Assembly (NCBI RefSeq): GCF_004353505.1
Contig: NZ_SMNQ01000006.1
Coordinates: 186,001 to 250,000 of the forward strand
Source: Streptomyces sp. WAC05374
GTDB taxonomy: Bacteria; Actinomycetota; Actinomycetes; Streptomycetales; Streptomycetaceae
Direction of reading: 5' to 3'
DNA: 64,000 bases
This document shows, piece by piece, positions 52,803 to 64,000 of this stretch. The notes under the pieces are model-generated. The model was not told the origin of the DNA, made no database searches, and was given only the letters and a program-made list of their open reading frames with translations. The translations under genes and the position numbers were made by a program. Numbering within the stretch: position 1 is the stretch's first letter; each line of letters opens with the position of its first letter.

Positions 52803-53019
52803 GCGAAGTCGTCCGTGATCGGCGCCCTGAGCTCCGAGGGTGCCTGTAGTGGTGGAGTGCTGTAGCCACCTTTGCCCACCACCCATCCCGGCGCCCATCC
52901 CGTCCGCCGTCAGCCCACATGCATGTGCAGCGGGCGCGGGCTCGGACCAGACCGCGCCCCGCGCGCACCGAGCGCTTGGCGCTGACAGGAGCCGCCGCGA
53001 CCGTCACCGGCCCTACCGG
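52803..53019. other. Degenerate sequence inside the integrative remnant
   Basis: No gene is supported. Frame +1 carries weak integrase-like residues toward its right end; the rest is probably decayed element DNA. Confidence 0.5.
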
Positions 53020-53510
53020 CTCGGCGAACTCACCCGCCGTAACCCCTGCCGCCTCCGGAGTGCTGGAAAGGAAGGTGCGGTGGAACGACAGATCGCCACC
53101 GTCGCCCAGGTCGGTACCCTCGCCGGTGCGCTGGGGCCGCGCCGGCGACTGATGGTCTTCGTCGGGGGCGTACGGTCCATTCCGGCCGGAGAACAGGCAG
53201 AGCTGCGCCGCAAGGACGTGGAGGAGCGGGCCACGTGGCAAAGGCCCGTGCTGCGGTGGCACTGCCGGCGGGGTTCCGCTCCTACGACCTCCGCCACACT
53301 GGGCACACCCTTGCCACTCGATCCGGGGCCACGTTCAAGGACACGATGGTCCGCGCCGGGCAGTCGTCGGAGAAGGCCGCGCTGATCTATCAGCACTCGG
53401 ACCTGGCCCGTCAGCAGGAGGTGGCGAGCGGCCTCGATCAGCTCATGCGGGCCGCCCGCCGGAAGGGTGCCGAACAGCCATCTGGTGCGGATCTGGTGCG
53501 CGACGCCTAG
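53020..53510 (+). pseudogene. Tyrosine-recombinase integrase, decayed
   Basis: Two integrase pieces in different frames. Piece 1 (frame of 53080) reads RNPCRL, then ERQIATVAQVGTLAGALGPR and EQAELRRKDV, the central domain up to the first catalytic Arg region. Piece 2 (53238-53510) reads KARAAVALPAGF, SYDLRHTGHTLATRSGAT and AGQSSEKAALIYQHSD, the C-terminal catalytic end with its Tyr. The 70-80 residues normally between them, and the N-terminal domain, are missing, and there is a frame change near 53221-53237. The gene sits beside the tRNA attachment site, the normal place for an element's integrase. Confidence 0.78.
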
Positions 53511-53529
53511 CGTGGTCCAGACAACAAGA

Positions 53530-53556
53530 AAGGCCCGGGTCGATGACCTGGGCCTT
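53530..53556 (-). terminator. Terminator of tRNA-Gly
   Basis: 12-bp stem AAGGCCCGGGTC / GACCTGGGCCTT with one G-U pair and a 3-base loop, followed on the minus strand by a T-rich run. It starts 6 bases beyond the tRNA 3' end. Confidence 0.8.
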
Positions 53557-53561
53557 CTGCG

Positions 53562-53635
53562 TGGAGCGGGTGACGGGAATCGAACCCGCGCTCTGAGCTT
53601 GGGAAGCTCATGTTCTACCATTAAACTACACCCGC
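53562..53635 (-). tRNA. tRNA-Gly (anticodon CCC)
   Basis: Read on the minus strand, the acceptor stem GCGGGTG pairs with CACCCGC, the anticodon arm is TGAGC-TTCCCAA-GCTCA with anticodon CCC, and the T-arm is GCGGG-TTCGATT-CCCGT. Discriminator U and CCA are encoded at 53565-53562. It is the integration site of the adjacent element remnant; its 3' end is duplicated at 51980. Confidence 0.95.
53564..53589. repeat. Proximal attachment-site repeat within tRNA-Gly
   Basis: 26 bp identical to 51980-52005, covering the 3' end of the tRNA gene. Confidence 0.85.
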
Positions 53636-53863
53636 GTAAGTAGGCACCGGAGATCCGGTGTCGTACCGTCGCTCACTGTACCTCATTGGCAGGCCCCCGG
53701 TGTATCGCGCCGCGGGGTCTTTGTGCTGTGTGGGGGACCGATCGGTGTGCGGGGGGCGGGAGTTGGGGCGTACGGTGGGTGGGCGGAGTGCCGCCTGGAG
53801 TGGTGTCCCGTTGATCCCCTAATGTGGCTTTCTCGTCCACGCTTTGGTTGGGGAAGGGACTTG

Positions 53864-54037
53864 ATGGACTCCATGGAGCGCACCGTCGTCCGCTGTGCCG
53901 AGGGGCACGTGTTCAGTACCGCTTCGTTCCCGATGCAGCAGCTCGGTGCCGGCCGGATCGGGCCCGGGAGGCTGTTGCGGTGTCCGCGGTGTGCGCGGCT
54001 GCGGCACGCCGTGCCCGTGGAGCTGCAGCGGCGGTAG
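53864..54037 (+). CDS. Small zinc-ribbon-like hypothetical protein
   Basis: 57 residues from ATG behind GGGGAAGGGA. Cys11 ([11 protein letters not shown]) and a C-terminal CPRC (40-43) with nearby His could form a zinc ribbon. It lies between the tRNA and dcd and looks like a small Streptomyces protein of unknown function. The in-frame region upstream is open but lacks domain character. Confidence 0.6.
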   Translation: MDSMERTVVRCAEGHVFSTASFPMQQLGAGRIGPGRLLRCPRCARLRHAVPVELQRR

Positions 54038-54107
54038 CGGAGTGAGGGTGAGCGCGCGGGGGCCGTCCGATTGGGGTGGGCCCGCGCGCTCTGCGTATCC
54101 TCGGGGA

Positions 54108-54683
54108 GTGCTTCTCTCAGACAAGGACATCCGGGCCGAGATCGACGCCGGGCGGGTGCGCATCGACCCGTACGACGACTCCATGGTGCAGCCCTCGAGC
54201 ATCGACGTGCGGCTGGACCGCTACTTCCGGGTGTTCGAGAATCACCGCTACCCCCACATCGACCCGGCCGTCGAGCAGGCGGACCTGACGCGGCTGGTCG
54301 AGCCGGAGGGGGACGAGGCGTTCATCCTGCACCCGGGTGAGTTCGTGCTCGCCTCGACGTACGAGGTGATCAGCCTCCCCGACGACATCGCCTCGCGGCT
54401 CGAGGGGAAGAGCTCGCTCGGGCGGCTCGGGCTGGTGACGCACTCGACCGCCGGGTTCATCGACCCCGGCTTCTCCGGGCACGTGACGCTCGAGCTGTCG
54501 AACCTCGCCACGCTGCCGATCAAGCTCTGGCCGGGCATGAAGATCGGGCAGCTCTGCATGTTCCGCCTCAGCTCGCCGGCCGAGTTCCCGTACGGGAGTG
54601 AGCGCTACGGATCGCGGTACCAGGGGCAGCGGGGGCCGACCGCCTCGCGGTCCTTCCAGAACTTCCATCGGACGCAGGTGTGA
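54108..54683 (+). CDS. dcd: dCTP deaminase
   Basis: 191 residues, the normal length, from a GTG behind TCGGGGA. Converts dCTP to dUTP (possibly on to dUMP in the bifunctional actinobacterial type) in thymidylate supply. Segments are [36 protein letters not shown], the active-site [14 protein letters not shown] equivalent ([20 protein letters not shown]) and [17 protein letters not shown] with the catalytic Glu. The stop overlaps the GTG of the next gene. Confidence 0.95.
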   Translation: MLLSDKDIRAEIDAGRVRIDPYDDSMVQPSSIDVRLDRYFRVFENHRYPHIDPAVEQADLTRLVEPEGDEAFILHPGEFVLASTYEVISLPDDIASRLEGKSSLGRLGLVTHSTAGFIDPGFSGHVTLELSNLATLPIKLWPGMKIGQLCMFRLSSPAEFPYGSERYGSRYQGQRGPTASRSFQNFHRTQV

Positions 54684-55183
54684 GCATGAGTGACGTACGG
54701 GAGAACCTGACCTACGAGAAGTTCGGGACCGCGATCCGCGAGCTGGCGCAGGCCATCGCCGACGACGGGTACGAGCCGGACATCGTGCTGAGCATCGCCC
54801 GTGGCGGGGTGTTCGTCGCCGGCGGTCTGGCGTACGCGCTGGACTGCAAGAACATCCACCTGGTGAACGTGGAGTTCTACACCGGCGTCGGGACCACGCT
54901 GGAGATGCCGGTCATGCTGGCGCCGGTGCCGAACGTGATCGACTTCAGCGACAAGAAGGTGCTGATCGCCGACGACGTCGCCGACACCGGCAAGACGCTG
55001 AAGCTCGTCCACGACTTCTGCCTCGGCGCGGTGGCCGAGGTGCGCAGCGCGGTGATCTACGAGAAGTCGCACTCCCTGGTGAAGTGCGAGTACGTGTGGA
55101 AGAAGACCGATGAGTGGATCAACTTCCCGTGGAGCGTCGAGCCGCCCGTCGTGAAGCGTGAGGGCCAGGTCCTCGACGCCTGA
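54680..55183 (+). CDS. Phosphoribosyltransferase family protein
   Basis: 167 residues from the GTG that overlaps the dcd stop (GTGA); the ATG two codons in is an alternative. The PRPP-binding loop is [17 protein letters not shown], with the early [20 protein letters not shown] as the pyrophosphate loop. This resembles the xanthine/hypoxanthine-guanine group used in purine salvage; linkage to dcd supports a nucleotide-metabolism role. The precise base is not settled by eye. Confidence 0.88.
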   Translation: MSMSDVRENLTYEKFGTAIRELAQAIADDGYEPDIVLSIARGGVFVAGGLAYALDCKNIHLVNVEFYTGVGTTLEMPVMLAPVPNVIDFSDKKVLIADDVADTGKTLKLVHDFCLGAVAEVRSAVIYEKSHSLVKCEYVWKKTDEWINFPWSVEPPVVKREGQVLDA

Positions 55184-55190
55184 CACCGGG

Positions 55191-55238
55191 ACGCACGAAG
55201 AGGGCCCCCGCCTTGTGGCGGGGGCCCTCTTCGTGCGT
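55191..55238. terminator. Strong bidirectional terminator
   Basis: A perfect 22-bp stem (ACGCACGAAGAGGGCCCCCG and two further pairs) with a 4-base TTGT loop, between the convergent phosphoribosyltransferase and YIP1 genes. Confidence 0.92.
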
Positions 55239-55245
55239 ACGCGGC

Positions 55246-56148
55246 TCAGATCGTGCCGAGCTTGATCAGCGACAGCAGCGCCACGAGCTGGATCGCCGAC
55301 GCGCCCAGGGCCTTCGGCCACGGCAGGTCGTGCGAGGTGCGGACCATCGAGGTGAACAGGGCTCCCGCCGCCAGCCAGGACAGCCAGCCGATGACCTGGA
55401 CGAGGGTGTTCTCGCCGCCCAGGAACAGCGCGAAGAGCAGGCGCGGCGCGTCCGTCATCGCCATGATCAGCATCGAGAGGCCGACCGTCGGCTGCCAGGC
55501 GCCGTCGCCGCCGAGCTGGCGCGCCAGGGTGTGGGTGACCGCGCCCATGATCAGGCCGCCGACGACGAACATGACGCCGGTGACGAGGACGTACGGGATC
55601 GCCGTCGACAGCGTCGCGTTGATCGCCTCCTCGCGGGCCTGGTCGAACCCGAAGAGGGCGAGCAGGCCGTAGAGGAAGGTGACCACCAGTGCGGGGCCCC
55701 AGACGGCGTGGTCGCGCATCTGGTAGAACGTCGGGCCCGGGCGCATGACGATGCCGCTCAGCAACTGCTTCCAGTGCAGGCGCGGGCCGGCCGGGGCGGC
55801 GGCGGCGCCGGCCTGGTACGTGGCGCCGTCGCCGTACGCGTCGGGTCCGCCGGCGTACGCCTCGTCGTGGATGCTGAACGCCCGGGTGTGGCCCGGGTTG
55901 TTCGCCGCGTACGGGTCGTGCGGGGCGGCGGAGTGCTGCTGCTGGTACGGGTCGCCGAAGTACTCCGGCTCCCCGTACTGCTGCTGCCCCTGGTGCTGCC
56001 CCTGCGGGTGCCCCTGGTGCTGCCCCTGGTGCCACTGCTGCTGCGGGCCCGTGTACGGGGGCGGCGCCGCGTTGCCGTACGGCCCCTGCTGCGGGTGTTG
56101 TTGCGGGGTGCGGTTGTCCCGGCCGCGTCCGATCCTGAATCCAGCCAC
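55246..56148 (-). CDS. YIP1 family membrane protein
   Basis: 300 residues from a GTG giving (M)AGFRIGRGRDNRTPQQ, the usual start of Streptomyces homologues; the frame is open 58 codons further. The N-terminal about 130 residues are a Gln/His/Pro-rich low-complexity tail (QGQHQGHPQGQHQGQQQ) and the C-terminal about 180 hold five membrane helices (GPALVVTFLYGLLALFGF, IPYVLVTGVMFVVGGLIMGA, SWLAAGALFTSMV). Yip1-domain proteins act in membrane organisation; the bacterial role is unknown. Confidence 0.82.
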   Translation of the reverse strand: MAGFRIGRGRDNRTPQQHPQQGPYGNAAPPPYTGPQQQWHQGQHQGHPQGQHQGQQQYGEPEYFGDPYQQQHSAAPHDPYAANNPGHTRAFSIHDEAYAGGPDAYGDGATYQAGAAAAPAGPRLHWKQLLSGIVMRPGPTFYQMRDHAVWGPALVVTFLYGLLALFGFDQAREEAINATLSTAIPYVLVTGVMFVVGGLIMGAVTHTLARQLGGDGAWQPTVGLSMLIMAMTDAPRLLFALFLGGENTLVQVIGWLSWLAAGALFTSMVRTSHDLPWPKALGASAIQLVALLSLIKLGTI

Positions 56149-56331
56149 GTCACCGAACGTACCCGGTCCGGCCGACTCCGGTGGACGGGGCCGGGAACGG
56201 GGAGTCGTTTGCTGCTGAGCTGTGACATCCCCTAGGGGTCCTGAATCGTGCGGAGCTGACCGTTTCGTCCCGCTGTGGGGAGGGGTGTGGGGCGTTGTCA
56301 CGCCCGCTGAGGCGTCGGTCACACGCGCCGA

Positions 56332-56378
56332 CGACAGCGGCCGGACCCGCCCTCCATGGGCTGGTCCGGCCGCTGTCG
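56332..56378 (-). terminator. Terminator of the iron-sulfur protein gene
   Basis: Perfect 16-bp stem CGACAGCGGCCGGACC / GGTCCGGCCGCTGTCG with a 15-base loop, 27 bases beyond the 3' end of the leftward Fe-S gene. Confidence 0.85.
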
Positions 56379-56404
56379 CCGTCGTACGCGCGGGCGTACG
56401 GGAA

Positions 56405-58678
<2,274 letters not shown>

Positions 58679-58768
58679 GGAGGCTCCTCGGGCCTGCGAG
58701 GGTGGAGTACGGGGAGTACGCGGTACTACTAAGCGGTAACTTATTCAGTTCGTGCTGAGCGTACCCAC

Positions 58769-59569
58769 TTATTCCGCCGCACTGTAGCCGCGCAAGCGGT
58801 GATCTGCGTCGCTCAGGTGAGCCTGACCGGGCACGGTCCGCGACGGCGCGGGCGACGGTCGTCGCGACGGCCGGGCCGGCCGTGACCTGCGGAAGGTGCG
58901 CAGGGCGCTCAGCAGCAGCGCCAGGTCCAGGCCGATCCAGTGGTGCTCCACGTAGTGCTGGTCGAGCAGCAGCGGCTCGTCCCACGGCAGCGCCGAGGCG
59001 CGCCGGACCTGTGCCAGCCCGGTCAGCCCGGGTCTGACGGTCCGGCGCCAGGGGGCGCGGGCGGCCGGGTGGCCGGGCGGGAGCGGTGCCGGGCCGACGA
59101 GGGACATCTCCCCGCGGACGACGTGCGGCAGCCGGGACAGCACGTGCAGCCCGAAGCGGCGGGTGGGCAGGTGGCGGAGCGTGAACGGCCGCCCGTCGAG
59201 CCCGGTCCTCGTCTCCGTCACGAACACCCCGCCGGGGGGCCGGCTCAGCGCGGTGGCGACCGTGGCGGCGAGGAGCAGTGGGGTCACCAGGACGAGCAGC
59301 GCCGACCCGAGGGCCAGGTCGAAGGCCCGCTTCGGGTCGAGCGGCCGGTGGGAGGCGGTGGGCCGCTCGGGGGCGGGGGGCTCGGCGAGGGCGGGGGGCG
59401 CGGCGAGGTCGGGGGGCGCGGCGAGGTCGGGGGTCTCGGGGGTCCGCCCGGGGGTGAGGGGCTTCGTGTGGTCCGGGCCCTGCCCGGCGGCGCCGGGGGG
59501 CTCGGCGTCGGAGGGTTGGTCCGGGGAGGAGGGCGGTGGGGAGAGGCGCATGGGCACACCACCTGACAA
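58769..59569 (-). CDS. Bacterial sugar transferase (WbaP/PssY-like)
   Basis: 266 residues; an ATG 6 codons in (MRLSPPPSS) is an alternative start. After a Pro/Ala-rich N-terminal region with a repeated PDLAAPP, the family domain starts at KRAFDLALGSALLVLVTPLL (membrane re-entrant helix), then LSRLPHVVRGEMSLVGPAPL and RRTVRPGLTGLAQVRRASAL. These enzymes transfer a sugar-1-phosphate to undecaprenyl phosphate to start exopolysaccharide synthesis. No other glycan genes are adjacent, so it is isolated. Confidence 0.85.
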   Translation of the reverse strand: MSGGVPMRLSPPPSSPDQPSDAEPPGAAGQGPDHTKPLTPGRTPETPDLAAPPDLAAPPALAEPPAPERPTASHRPLDPKRAFDLALGSALLVLVTPLLLAATVATALSRPPGGVFVTETRTGLDGRPFTLRHLPTRRFGLHVLSRLPHVVRGEMSLVGPAPLPPGHPAARAPWRRTVRPGLTGLAQVRRASALPWDEPLLLDQHYVEHHWIGLDLALLLSALRTFRRSRPARPSRRPSPAPSRTVPGQAHLSDADHRLRGYSAAE

Positions 59570-59716
59570 CTTTGCGCGTTATGCGGCTTTTGGGTCGTTC
59601 TTTGAACGATCGCACGGTTGTGTGTGAGGTGGTAGTGGTTCGGGGTATGCGGCGGGTCGTGTGCCCTCGCGCGCCTCGTGCGCCCAGGGCCCGGGCCACG
59701 CGCTCCCGCCCACATA

Positions 59717-59739
59717 AGTTGAGCGTAAGTGGCTCAACT
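59717..59739. promoter_or_regulatory. HAIR-like inverted repeat (HspR operator candidate), distal
   Basis: AGTTGAGC-GTAAGTG-GCTCAACT: perfect 8-bp arms around 7 bases, the HAIR geometry, 71 bases before the dnaK start. Confidence 0.8.
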
Positions 59740-59746
59740 CTGTTGA

Positions 59747-62334
<2,588 letters not shown>

Positions 62335-62376
62335 CGCATTGACCGGTGGTCGGAAGGATCGGAAGGAGGGACGTCG

Positions 62377-63555
62377 ATGAGCACGAAGGACTTCGTGGAG
62401 AAGGACTACTACAAGGTTCTCGGCGTCCCCAAGGACGCCACCGAGGCCGAGATCAAGAAGGCGTACCGGAAGCTCGCCCGCGAGTTCCACCCGGACGCCA
62501 ACAAGGGTGACGCGGGCGCGGAGGCGCGCTTCAAGGAGATCTCCGAGGCGAACGACATCCTCGGCGACCCCAAGAAGCGCAAGGAGTACGACGACGCCCG
62601 CGCCCTGTTCGGCAACGGTGGCTTCCGGCCCGGTCCGGGCGGCGGAGCCGGCGGCACGTTCAACTTCGACCTGGGCGACCTCTTCGGGGGCGCCCAGGGC
62701 GGAGCGGGTGCCGGCGGCTTCGGCGGCGGTCTCGGCGACGTGTTCGGGGGCCTGTTCAACCGGGGCGGCGGCCCCGGCACCCGTACGCAGCCGCGCCGGG
62801 GCCAGGACATCGAGTCCGAGGTGACGCTCAGCTTCACCGAGGCGGTGGACGGGGCCACGGTCCCGCTGCGGATGTCCAGCCAGCAGCCCTGCAAGGCCTG
62901 TTCGGGCACCGGCGACAAGAACGGCACGCCCCGCGTGTGCCCCACGTGCGTCGGCACCGGCCAGGTCTCGCGCGGCGGCAGCGGCTCCTTCTCGCTGACC
63001 GACCCGTGCGTGGACTGCAAGGGCCGCGGACTCATCGCCCAGGACCCGTGCGACGTCTGCCACGGCAGCGGCCGCGCCAAGTCGTCCCGCACCATGCAGG
63101 TCCGCATCCCCGCGGGCGTCTCCGACGGGCAGCGCATCCGGCTGCGCGGCAAGGGCGCGCCCGGCGAGCGGGGCGGCCCGGCCGGTGACCTGTACGTGGT
63201 CGTGCACGTCGGCGCCCACCCGGTCTTCGGCCGCAAGGGCGACAACCTGACCGTCACGGTGCCCGTCACGTTCGACGAGGCGGCGCTCGGCGGCGAGATC
63301 AGGGTGCCGACCCTCGGCGGGCCCGCGGTCACGCTGAAGATCCCGGCCGGCACGCCCAACGGCCGCACCATGCGCGCCCGGGGCAAGGGGGCGGTCCGCA
63401 AGGACGGCACGCGCGGGGACCTGCTCGTCACCGTGGAGGTGGCCGTGCCGGTGGAGCTGGGCGACAAGGCGCGCGAGGCGCTCGAAACATACCGGGAGGC
63501 CACGGCGGGTGAGGACCCGCGGGCCGAGCTGTTCCAGGCCGCGAAGGGGGCTTGA
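62377..63555 (+). CDS. dnaJ: Chaperone DnaJ (DnaJ1, type I Hsp40)
   Basis: 392 residues: J domain with HPD at 38-40 ([10 protein letters not shown]), Gly/Phe-rich region (about 85-130), and a zinc domain with four CxxCxGxG motifs, [24 protein letters not shown] and CDVCHGSG, then the C-terminal substrate-binding domains. It delivers substrates to DnaK and stimulates its ATPase. It lies 42 bases behind grpE with its own GGAGGG. hspR follows one base after its stop. Confidence 0.97.
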   Translation: MSTKDFVEKDYYKVLGVPKDATEAEIKKAYRKLAREFHPDANKGDAGAEARFKEISEANDILGDPKKRKEYDDARALFGNGGFRPGPGGGAGGTFNFDLGDLFGGAQGGAGAGGFGGGLGDVFGGLFNRGGGPGTRTQPRRGQDIESEVTLSFTEAVDGATVPLRMSSQQPCKACSGTGDKNGTPRVCPTCVGTGQVSRGGSGSFSLTDPCVDCKGRGLIAQDPCDVCHGSGRAKSSRTMQVRIPAGVSDGQRIRLRGKGAPGERGGPAGDLYVVVHVGAHPVFGRKGDNLTVTVPVTFDEAALGGEIRVPTLGGPAVTLKIPAGTPNGRTMRARGKGAVRKDGTRGDLLVTVEVAVPVELGDKAREALETYREATAGEDPRAELFQAAKGA

Positions 63556-63556
63556 G

Positions 63557-64000
63557 ATGGACGGACGCCGTCGCAATCCGTACGAGCTGACCGACGAGAC
63601 ACCGGTGTACGTCATCTCGGTGGCGGCCCAGCTCAGCGGACTGCACCCGCAGACGCTGCGCCAGTACGACCGGCTGGGTCTGGTCTCCCCGGACCGTACG
63701 GCCGGGCGGGGCCGGCGCTACTCGGCCCGTGACATCGAGCTGCTGCGGCAGGTGCAGCAGTTGTCGCAGGACGAGGGCATCAACCTGGCCGGCATCAAGC
63801 GGATCATCGAACTGGAGAACCAGGTCGCCGCCCTCCAGTCCCGGGTCGCCGAGCTGAGCGCGGCGGTCGAGGGCGCGGCGGCGGCGATGCGCCAGCGCGA
63901 GGCCCAGGTGCACGCCTCGTACCGGCGCGACCTGGTGCCCTATCAGGACGTGCAGCAGGCGGGCGCGCTCGTGGTGTGGCGTCCGCCCAAGCGCGGCGAC
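63557..64000 (+). CDS. hspR: Heat-shock repressor HspR (MerR family), truncated by window end
   Basis: 148 codons are present with no stop; HspR is about 150 residues, so only the last few are missing. MerR-type winged helix: VYVISVAAQLSGLHPQTLRQ, YDRLGLVSPDRTAGRGRRYS and DIELLRQVQQLSQDEGINLA, then a coiled coil (LENQVAALQSRVAELSAAVE). It binds the HAIR elements upstream of dnaK, with DnaK as co-repressor, closing a feedback loop. Confidence 0.95.
   Translation, partial: MDGRRRNPYELTDETPVYVISVAAQLSGLHPQTLRQYDRLGLVSPDRTAGRGRRYSARDIELLRQVQQLSQDEGINLAGIKRIIELENQVAALQSRVAELSAAVEGAAAAMRQREAQVHASYRRDLVPYQDVQQAGALVVWRPPKRGD

Larger units (their letters stand above)
51980..53589. mobile_element. Remnant of a small integrative element at tRNA-Gly(CCC)
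   Basis: Bounded by 26-bp perfect direct repeats; the right copy is the 3' end of an intact tRNA-Gly gene and the left copy is a duplicate of that end alone, the classical outcome of tyrosine-recombinase integration. Inside about 1.56 kb are a VapBC-like pair and, next to the tRNA, a decayed integrase. No conjugation, replication or excisionase genes remain. Confidence 0.8.

Noticed and set aside
53235..53510. Loss of catalytic residues in the integrase C-terminus (Tyr and Gln where many recombinases have His).
   Set aside because: As far as I recall, related actinobacterial integrases carry the same YDLRHT and GQSSEKAALIYQH segments, so these are family traits; only the missing internal segment and frame change are used as evidence of decay.

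Overview
The window reads as chromosome of a Streptomyces-type actinomycete. GC is very high, third codon positions are almost always G or C, and GTG starts and 4-base ATGA/GTGA stop-start overlaps are common. The gene content agrees: an SsgA-like sporulation protein, a dnaK-grpE-dnaJ-hspR operon with HAIR-type inverted repeats, DUF418, DUF72 and DUF2470 proteins, an actinobacterial type VII (ESX) secretion locus, and a CobN cobaltochelatase cut by the left edge. HspR is cut by the right edge.

Left third (1-25.4 kb). This is mostly housekeeping and accessory metabolism: cobN, a GNAT enzyme, an NmrA-like reductase, a DUF418 membrane protein, a nucleoside hydrolase, a D,D-carboxypeptidase and an SsgA-like protein. 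A leftward four-gene cassette follows (XRE-like regulator, ImmA/IrrE-type metallopeptidase, DUF6545/MAB_1171c-type membrane protein, PAP2-like membrane protein), with a structured 480-bp leader region. Next come a VOC protein, a membrane Ser/Thr kinase, a flavoprotein, a DUF72 protein, a secreted peptidylarginine-deiminase-family protein with its catalytic residues intact, a YnfA-like protein, and a divergent ArsR / ArsO-like flavoprotein pair. A ribbon-helix-helix regulator preceded by five phased copies of a 10-bp palindrome leads into a DUF4097 - Drr-type ABC exporter - P450 - ferredoxin run.

Middle (25.5-42 kb). The type VII secretion locus comprises a small membrane protein, EccD, a MinD-like ATPase with a long Pro/Ala linker, a three-ATPase-domain EccC, an undescribed 30-codon basic heptad-repeat ORF joined by ATGA overlaps on both sides, and a DUF6177-like protein. 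After a hairpin come two WXG100-like small proteins, a DUF6507-like protein and a 1,031-residue modular protein. That last protein has a WXG-like N-terminus, long proline- and Asn-Pro-rich repeats and a C-terminal PD-(D/E)XK-type nuclease candidate. It is followed directly by three tandem Imm49-like paralogues and a YwqK/MORN-type protein. Together these look like a secretion machine, its small substrates, a polymorphic nuclease effector and an immunity array. eccB, eccE and mycP are not in the window.

Right third (42-64 kb). This holds a secreted lamin-tail protein, a second P450, an iron-box-controlled DUF2470 protein, a DMT transporter, a secreted FG-GAP protein, an epimerase-like protein, a SpoIIE/PP2C-type membrane phosphatase and an M23 peptidase. 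A decayed 1.6-kb integrative element sits at tRNA-Gly(CCC), bounded by 26-bp direct repeats, with a VapBC-like pair and a broken integrase. Beyond it are dcd with a phosphoribosyltransferase, a YIP1 protein, a large heterodisulfide-reductase-like iron-sulfur protein, a sugar transferase and the dnaK heat-shock operon.
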